Positions 5,521 through 8,714 of a stretch of DNA of 8,714 nucleotides are shown here, in pieces. Made by a program: the position numbers and the translations under genes. The stretch is taken from positions 1 through 8,714 of the forward strand of contig JBOIEE010000057.1 of NCBI GenBank assembly GCA_050740975.1. Reading direction: 5' to 3'. The notes beneath the pieces were generated by a model. That model made no database searches, had not been told where the DNA came from, and worked only from the letters and a program-made list of their open reading frames with translations. The stretch comes from JBOHHR01 sp050740975 (GTDB taxonomy: Bacteria > Pseudomonadota > Gammaproteobacteria > JBOHHR01). Position 1 is the stretch's first letter; each line of letters opens with the position of its first letter.

Positions 5521-7233
5521 CTAATGGGACAGCCGCGCGGCGAACTGGCCGGCGCCCACCGGCCGACCAAAGAGGAATCCCTGATAGGCGTCACAACCGT
5601 ATTCGCGCAACAGGGTGTGTTGTCTGTCGGTCTCAACACCTTCGGCGATCAGGCGCAAGCGCAGGCTTTTAGCCATGGCGATGATGGCTCGTACCAGCGC
5701 CGCGTCGCTCGGATCAATGTCCAGGTCGCGCACGAAGGACTGGTCGATCTTCAAGGTGTGGATGGGAAAGCGCTTGAGGTAGCTCAAGGACGAATAGCCG
5801 GTGCCGAAGTCATCCACCGCGAGCGTTACCCCAAGTTGCGCGATCGCTTGCACGGTAGAGAGGGTTCGATGGCGAATCATTGCTCCTTCGGTGAATTCCA
5901 GTTCTAAGAATTCCGGGGAAAGACGGTGGGTTTTCAGTAACGCTTCCACAGCGTTGGCGAAGCCGCGGTCTTCCAATTGATGGGGCGAGATATTGACGCT
6001 GATCCGCGGCACCTTGAGCTGCATCGCGCGCCAAGAATCGATCTGGGAAGCGACTCCTTCCAGCACCCAACTTCCGAGTGCCTGCATCTGTCCCATTTCC
6101 TCCGCCATGCGGATGAACTGCGCCGGCGGGATCCACCCCTGTTTCGGGTGCTTCCAGCGCAGCAGAGCCTCGGCACCGATGATCTTCTCCCCCGTCTCGT
6201 CGACCTGCGGCTGATAGTACAGCGTCAGTTCACCGTGCTGCAAGGCGCGCCGAAAGTCATTTTCCAGGAACAACTGCGCGCGCGCCCCCTTTTGCATGCG
6301 CTTTACAAAGAACTGATAAGTATTGTGCCCTCGCAACTTGGCCTTATACATGGCGGTATCGGCGTTTTTGATCAGCTCGGCGGCGTTTTTCCCGTCCCAG
6401 GGATAAAAAGCCACCCCGATGCTGGTGGAAATCGGAGCTTCCTCGCCATTAAACCTCACCGGCCTGGCGAGGCTTTGCTGGATCTTCTCGATCACGATTG
6501 CCACCGCCGTGCCCGCGGCCCGTCGCTCTTCCGGAAGATCCGCGAGCACCATGACGAACTCATCCCCTCCCCAGCGCGCCGTCGTGTCGCCTTCGCGCAG
6601 GCATGTAGGAAGGCGAGAGGCGACCTCGCGCAACAGCAGGTCCCCGGCCGGGTGCCCGAGCGAGTCGTTCACGATCTTGAAGCGGTCCAGATCCAGGACC
6701 AGCACCGCCAGGCTTCTGCCCACCCGCCGAGTCCTGGCGAGACTTGTGCGCAGCCGATCCTCAAGCAAAGCGCGGTTGGGAAGGTTGGTCAGGCCATCGT
6801 AGAACGCCATCTGATGCAGCCGTTCCTCGCTGTGACGTTGCATGGATCGAGACTCTGCTTCTTTGAGCGCCCGCAGCACCGCCGGCACCAGCCGCGATAG
6901 CCGGTGCTTGAGCACATAGTCGGTCGCGCCGTTTCGCATGGACTCTATGGCCACCTCCTCGTCCATGCTCCCCGAGAAAAAGATGAACGGCACTTCCGGG
7001 CGGTGCTCTTTGGCCGCGGCCAGGGCGGACATTCCATCGTAAGCGGGCAGGGCATGGCCTGAGACGATGAGATCGAAACCGCCCACTTCCAGCGCCGAGA
7101 GATAGGCCTCCCGGCTCTCCACCCGGGTGACCACGCAGTCCAGACCTGCCTTCGCAAGGATCGCTTGCGCCAACTCGGCGTCTGCGGCGCTGTCCTCCAG
7201 GCAGAGCACTCGTATCGGCTGCACTTCCGTCAC
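5521..7233 (-). CDS. Receiver-GGDEF-EAL c-di-GMP protein with a non-phosphorylatable receiver
   Basis: This 570-residue cytoplasmic protein has three domains. The receiver (about 7-125) keeps Glu13/Asp14 and Lys109, but the phospho-acceptor position in DLIVSGHALP is Gly59 rather than Asp. The GGDEF domain (about 140-305) has intact GGDEF (222-226) and an inhibitory-site RxxD (213-216) five residues before it, so c-di-GMP synthesis with product inhibition is expected. The EAL domain (about 320-565) keeps EALLRW (355-360), VNISPHQL with Asn414, DDFGTGYSS (474-482), LKID (494-497), AEGVE (530-534) and Gln551, so c-di-GMP hydrolysis is plausible. No membrane segment is visible. The GTG start at 7233 overlaps the stop of the preceding regulator as GTGA, and there is no Shine-Dalgarno, which points to translational coupling. 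With the receiver disabled for phosphorylation, the signal may come through dimerisation or the separate regulator next door. Confidence 0.96.
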   Translation of the reverse strand: MTEVQPIRVLCLEDSAADAELAQAILAKAGLDCVVTRVESREAYLSALEVGGFDLIVSGHALPAYDGMSALAAAKEHRPEVPFIFFSGSMDEEVAIESMRNGATDYVLKHRLSRLVPAVLRALKEAESRSMQRHSEERLHQMAFYDGLTNLPNRALLEDRLRTSLARTRRVGRSLAVLVLDLDRFKIVNDSLGHPAGDLLLREVASRLPTCLREGDTTARWGGDEFVMVLADLPEERRAAGTAVAIVIEKIQQSLARPVRFNGEEAPISTSIGVAFYPWDGKNAAELIKNADTAMYKAKLRGHNTYQFFVKRMQKGARAQLFLENDFRRALQHGELTLYYQPQVDETGEKIIGAEALLRWKHPKQGWIPPAQFIRMAEEMGQMQALGSWVLEGVASQIDSWRAMQLKVPRISVNISPHQLEDRGFANAVEALLKTHRLSPEFLELEFTEGAMIRHRTLSTVQAIAQLGVTLAVDDFGTGYSSLSYLKRFPIHTLKIDQSFVRDLDIDPSDAALVRAIIAMAKSLRLRLIAEGVETDRQHTLLREYGCDAYQGFLFGRPVGAGQFAARLSH

Positions 7234-7688
7234 ACCCGCCCCGCCGTGGCGGAGCTTGACGGGTATTCGTTCAAGACCGCCCAGAACAAACCCACCTGTT
7301 TGATCGTCTCGACAAACTGCAAGAAGTTTACCGGCTTGACCACGTAGGCGTTCACCCCCAGCTCATAGCTCGCAACCAGATCGGGATCTTCACGCGAGGA
7401 GGTGAGCATGACCACCGGAATGGCTTTGAGCGCTGGGTCGCTCTTGATGGCGCGCAGCACTCCCAAACCATCCACCTTGGGCATCTTTAGGTCCAGAAAC
7501 ACGACTGCCGGCGGCGTCCCATCATTCGCCTCGAAGCGGCCCCGCCGGTACAGAAAATCCAGAGCTTGTTCCCCGTCGTTGACCTCGGCGATCTCATTGG
7601 CCAGTTGATTTTCGGCCAGCACCTGCAGCGCAAGCTCTACATCGTTAAGGTCGTCGTCCACCAGTAAAATGGTCTTAAGTTTATCCAT
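7230..7688 (-). CDS. Single-domain CheY-like response regulator
   Basis: From ATG 7688 this is a 152-residue stand-alone receiver. The acidic pocket is Asp11-Asp13 in LLVDDDLND, the phospho-acceptor is Asp66 in FLDLKMPKVDG, and the switch Thr96 (MLTSS) and Lys118 (VVKP) are present, so it should be phosphorylatable. The type resembles Rcp1-like regulators paired with phytochrome-type kinases. There is no output domain, so it must act on a partner protein. A GTG at 7700 would add four residues; neither start has a good Shine-Dalgarno, and ATG is preferred because LKTILLVDD follows directly. It shares four bases with the GGDEF-EAL gene, which makes that protein its likely partner. It is clearly paralogous to the regulator at 7994-8425. 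A kinase gene would be expected upstream, but only a remnant is present. Confidence 0.93.
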   Translation of the reverse strand: MDKLKTILLVDDDLNDVELALQVLAENQLANEIAEVNDGEQALDFLYRRGRFEANDGTPPAVVFLDLKMPKVDGLGVLRAIKSDPALKAIPVVMLTSSREDPDLVASYELGVNAYVVKPVNFLQFVETIKQVGLFWAVLNEYPSSSATAGRV

Positions 7689-7737
7689 TTGTAGCAGCAC
7701 CGTAAACCAGCGTCGCAGCCTTTTTGCCTTTTCACTC

Positions 7738-7767
7738 AGATAATTACCTATAGCAAGTTTTAATATA
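7738..7767 (-). promoter_or_regulatory. A+T-rich patch, possible weak promoter before the response regulator
   Basis: The 160 bases between the kinase remnant (7849) and the regulator start (7688) contain no gene. They hold an A+T-rich patch with TATATT (7767-7762) and TGCTATA repeated twice, 15 bases apart. No convincing -35 at proper spacing was found, so a promoter is only possible. Confidence 0.25.
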
Positions 7768-7848
7768 GCAGCTTTGTCTGGGTTTGCAGCGGGGGCGTTC
7801 CCAAGGCGCGAGGGCGGCAGGAAAAGCCGCGGCTAAACGCTAAAGCGG

Positions 7849-7932
7849 TCATTCCCTCAGGACCGGAAGCTGATCCGGCAGGGAGAAATAGAAACAGGCG
7901 CCTTCATCCACCGCCCCTTCGGCCCAAACCCG
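7849..7932 (-). pseudogene. C-terminal remnant of a histidine kinase (27 codons)
   Basis: Read on the minus strand, 7932 to the TGA at 7849-7851 gives RVWAEGAVDEGACFYFSLP plus eight more residues. This is the conserved end of a histidine kinase ATPase domain, after the G2 box, and it closely matches RVWAEAVVDQGATFYFTLSA of the kinase fragment at 8439-8589. Upstream of 7932 the frame has no kinase sequence (it reads PLYI before RVW, where HGG is expected) and meets a stop codon. The rest of the kinase was therefore deleted, most likely leaving the downstream regulator without its partner. The 61 bases from 7933 to the next gene show nothing recognisable. Confidence 0.75.
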
Positions 7933-7993
7933 GATATAGAGGGGCTTCAAACAATGGGCTTGCCGCTATTTTTTCGCTTTGGCCGATCGTGAA

Positions 7994-8425
7994 CTACGGG
8001 GCCGGCTCGTTCAATACTAACCAATAGAGGCCGAGTTGCTTGGTCGCTTCCTTGAATTGAGCGAAATCCACAGGCTTGCGAACATAGCTGTTGGCGCCGA
8101 GGTTATAGCTTTCGACGACTTCTTGCTGCTCCCTCGAGGAAGTGAGTATGACCACGGGAAGGCGTCGGGTACGCTCGTTTGCGCGCAAACGCTTAAGCAC
8201 TTCCAGACCATCCACCTTGGGCAGCTTCAAATCCAGCAGGATCACGGTGGGCATAACGCTGAAGTCGCGCCCAGCGTGAGCGCCGGCGCCAAACAGGTAA
8301 TCGAGCGCCTCCTCACCGTCGCGCGCGACAACCACCTCGTTCGCGATGTTGCTTTCTTTAAAGGCGAGCAGAGTCAACTCCTCGTCATCGGGATTGTCCT
8401 CTACGAGCAGAATGATCTTTGTCAT
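7994..8425 (-). CDS. Single-domain CheY-like response regulator (paralogue)
   Basis: This 143-residue stand-alone receiver has Glu9/Asp10 in LLVEDNPDD, phospho-acceptor Asp65 in LLDLKLPKVDG, Thr95 (ILTSS) and Lys117 (VRKP). It resembles the regulator at 7230-7688 along its whole length, including the ending QLGLYWLVLNEP against QVGLFWAVLNEY. The start is ATG 8425, supported by AGGAG (8434-8438) at eight bases and by the receiver beginning at once with TKIILLVED. The open frame extends 62 codons further upstream, but that part is the out-of-frame reading of the kinase end and should not be annotated. It begins 13 bases after the stop of the disrupted kinase, a normal kinase-regulator pair. With that kinase broken by an insertion sequence, it is probably an orphan and may have lost its normal transcription. 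Confidence 0.94.
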   Translation of the reverse strand: MTKIILLVEDNPDDEELTLLAFKESNIANEVVVARDGEEALDYLFGAGAHAGRDFSVMPTVILLDLKLPKVDGLEVLKRLRANERTRRLPVVILTSSREQQEVVESYNLGANSYVRKPVDFAQFKEATKQLGLYWLVLNEPAP

Positions 8426-8433
8426 CCGAGCTT

Positions 8434-8438
8434 CTCCT
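8434..8438 (-). promoter_or_regulatory. Ribosome binding site deciding the response regulator start
   Basis: AGGAG lies eight bases before ATG 8425 and just after the kinase stop (8439-8441). It fixes the start and shows that the longer open frame to 8611 is not real. Confidence 0.8.
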
Positions 8439-8589
8439 CTAGGCAGATAATGTGAAATAAAACGTCGCGCCTTGATCCACCACCGCTTCCGCCCACACGC
8501 GGCCGCCGTGGCGGAGGATGATGCGCTGGACATTCGCCAGACCCACCCCGGTGCCGTCGAACGCGGTAACGGAATGCAGCCGCTGAAAC
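8439..8589 (-). pseudogene. C-terminal fragment of a histidine kinase, cut by an IS66-type element
   Basis: From 8588 to the TAG at 8439-8441, 49 residues read as the end of a histidine kinase: FQRLHS (F box region), FDGTGVGLANVQRI (G2 box of the ATPase domain) and RHGGRVWAEAVVDQGATFYF. This is typical of phytochrome-like and PAS-containing kinases that pair with stand-alone receivers. The kinase sequence stops exactly at 8589/8590, where plus-strand GTAAGCGG begins, and the frame meets TAA within the inserted DNA. The catalytic core, phospho-acceptor His and sensor are not in the window; they may lie beyond the insertion sequence to the right. The remaining fragment has no start of its own and cannot act as a kinase. 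Confidence 0.85.
8582..8589. repeat. Candidate 8-bp target-site duplication of the IS66-type element
   Basis: The eight bases gctgaaac directly abut the predicted IS end at 8590 and belong to the kinase reading frame. IS66-family elements duplicate 8 bp at the target. The partner copy would lie beyond the right edge, so only one copy is visible. Confidence 0.45.
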
Positions 8590-8714
8590 GTAAGCGGTTA
8601 GCCAACCCCATCTGTTTTTGAGATTGATTTGTTGCCAGACTGTCCTTTCGTCAAGTGAGAGGAGGACGGCGATGTTGGCGAATCACCGAGAGAATCTTTC
8701 GGAAGAGAGTCGCA
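8590..8714 (+). mobile_element. Left end of an IS66-family insertion sequence (partial)
   Basis: The sequence from 8590 starts GTAAGCGG, matching the conserved GTAA terminus of IS66-family inverted repeats. It begins exactly where the kinase homology stops. About 80 bases in, a strong Shine-Dalgarno and ATG open a plus-strand gene, which fits the first accessory gene of such elements. Only 125 bases are visible. The right terminus, transposase and second repeat are outside the window, so the family call rests on the terminus, layout and context. Confidence 0.6.
8672..8714 (+). CDS. Start of an IS66-type accessory gene (TnpA-like), partial
   Basis: Fourteen codons are visible (MLANHRENLSEESR) before the right edge. 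AGGAGG at 8660-8665 lies six bases before the ATG, the strongest Shine-Dalgarno on the plus strand. In IS66 elements the first gene encodes a small protein with a helix-turn-helix. The visible residues are too few to identify the protein by themselves; the call comes from its position inside the element. It is the only plus-strand gene I accept. Confidence 0.5.
   Translation, partial: MLANHRENLSEESR

Noticed and set aside
5977..6900. 307-codon plus-strand open frame
   Set aside because: It is antisense to the GGDEF-EAL gene, whose motifs are unambiguous; His/Arg/Pro-rich with no domain.
8426..8611. N-terminal extension making the response regulator 205 residues long
   Set aside because: It is the out-of-frame reading of the kinase end and part of the insertion sequence; the Shine-Dalgarno and receiver motif place the start at 8425.
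8586..8611. A simple frameshift in the kinase gene (MGLANRL in another frame before FQRLH)
   Set aside because: The resemblance is short. The break coincides with a GTAA terminus and is followed by a divergent gene with a strong Shine-Dalgarno, so an insertion explains it better.
1..8714. tRNA, rRNA, CRISPR arrays or replication origins
   Set aside because: No cloverleaf-like segment, rRNA signature, regularly spaced repeats or iterons were seen on either strand.

Overview
The window is about 58% G+C by eye and comes from a bacterial chromosome, most likely a proteobacterium (gamma or beta). That guess rests on the c-di-GMP enzyme architecture, the phytochrome-associated style of response regulators and kinase ends, the gene density and an IS66-type element. 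I cannot name the species. Almost every gene is on the minus strand, so transcription runs from right to left.

Right end (about 7230-8714): a damaged signalling module. At the far right, the left end of an IS66-family insertion sequence (8590-8714, plus strand) sits inside a histidine kinase gene, and only the last 49 codons of that kinase remain (8439-8589). Downstream come a CheY-like response regulator (7994-8425), a 27-codon remnant of a second histidine kinase (7849-7932), and a paralogous response regulator (7230-7688). No complete kinase remains in the window.

Middle (5521-7233): a receiver-GGDEF-EAL protein overlaps the second regulator by four bases. Its receiver domain has Gly instead of the phospho-accepting Asp, while its c-di-GMP synthase and phosphodiesterase motifs look complete. 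A creatininase-family protein with an altered metal motif follows after 25 bases (4734-5495).

Left half (1-4733): a metabolic operon. A good promoter-like sequence (4655-4682) with an overlapping dyad precedes a leader of about 260 bases containing hairpins. Then come a lysine 2,3-aminomutase-family radical SAM enzyme (3220-4389), two different D-Ala-D-Ala-ligase-type ATP-grasp ligases (2231-3229 and 1210-2220), a GNAT acetyltransferase (649-1188) and, after 173 bases, the first 158 codons of a PLP-dependent aromatic-amino-acid-decarboxylase-type enzyme that runs off the left edge. Overlaps or short gaps join the aminomutase through the GNAT.

My reading is that the operon makes a small molecule built on a beta-amino acid, probably beta-lysine. 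The two ligases would form amide bonds, the GNAT would acetylate an amine, and the decarboxylase and creatininase-like protein would supply or trim building blocks. The enzyme families are clear from sequence; the pathway and product are inference.
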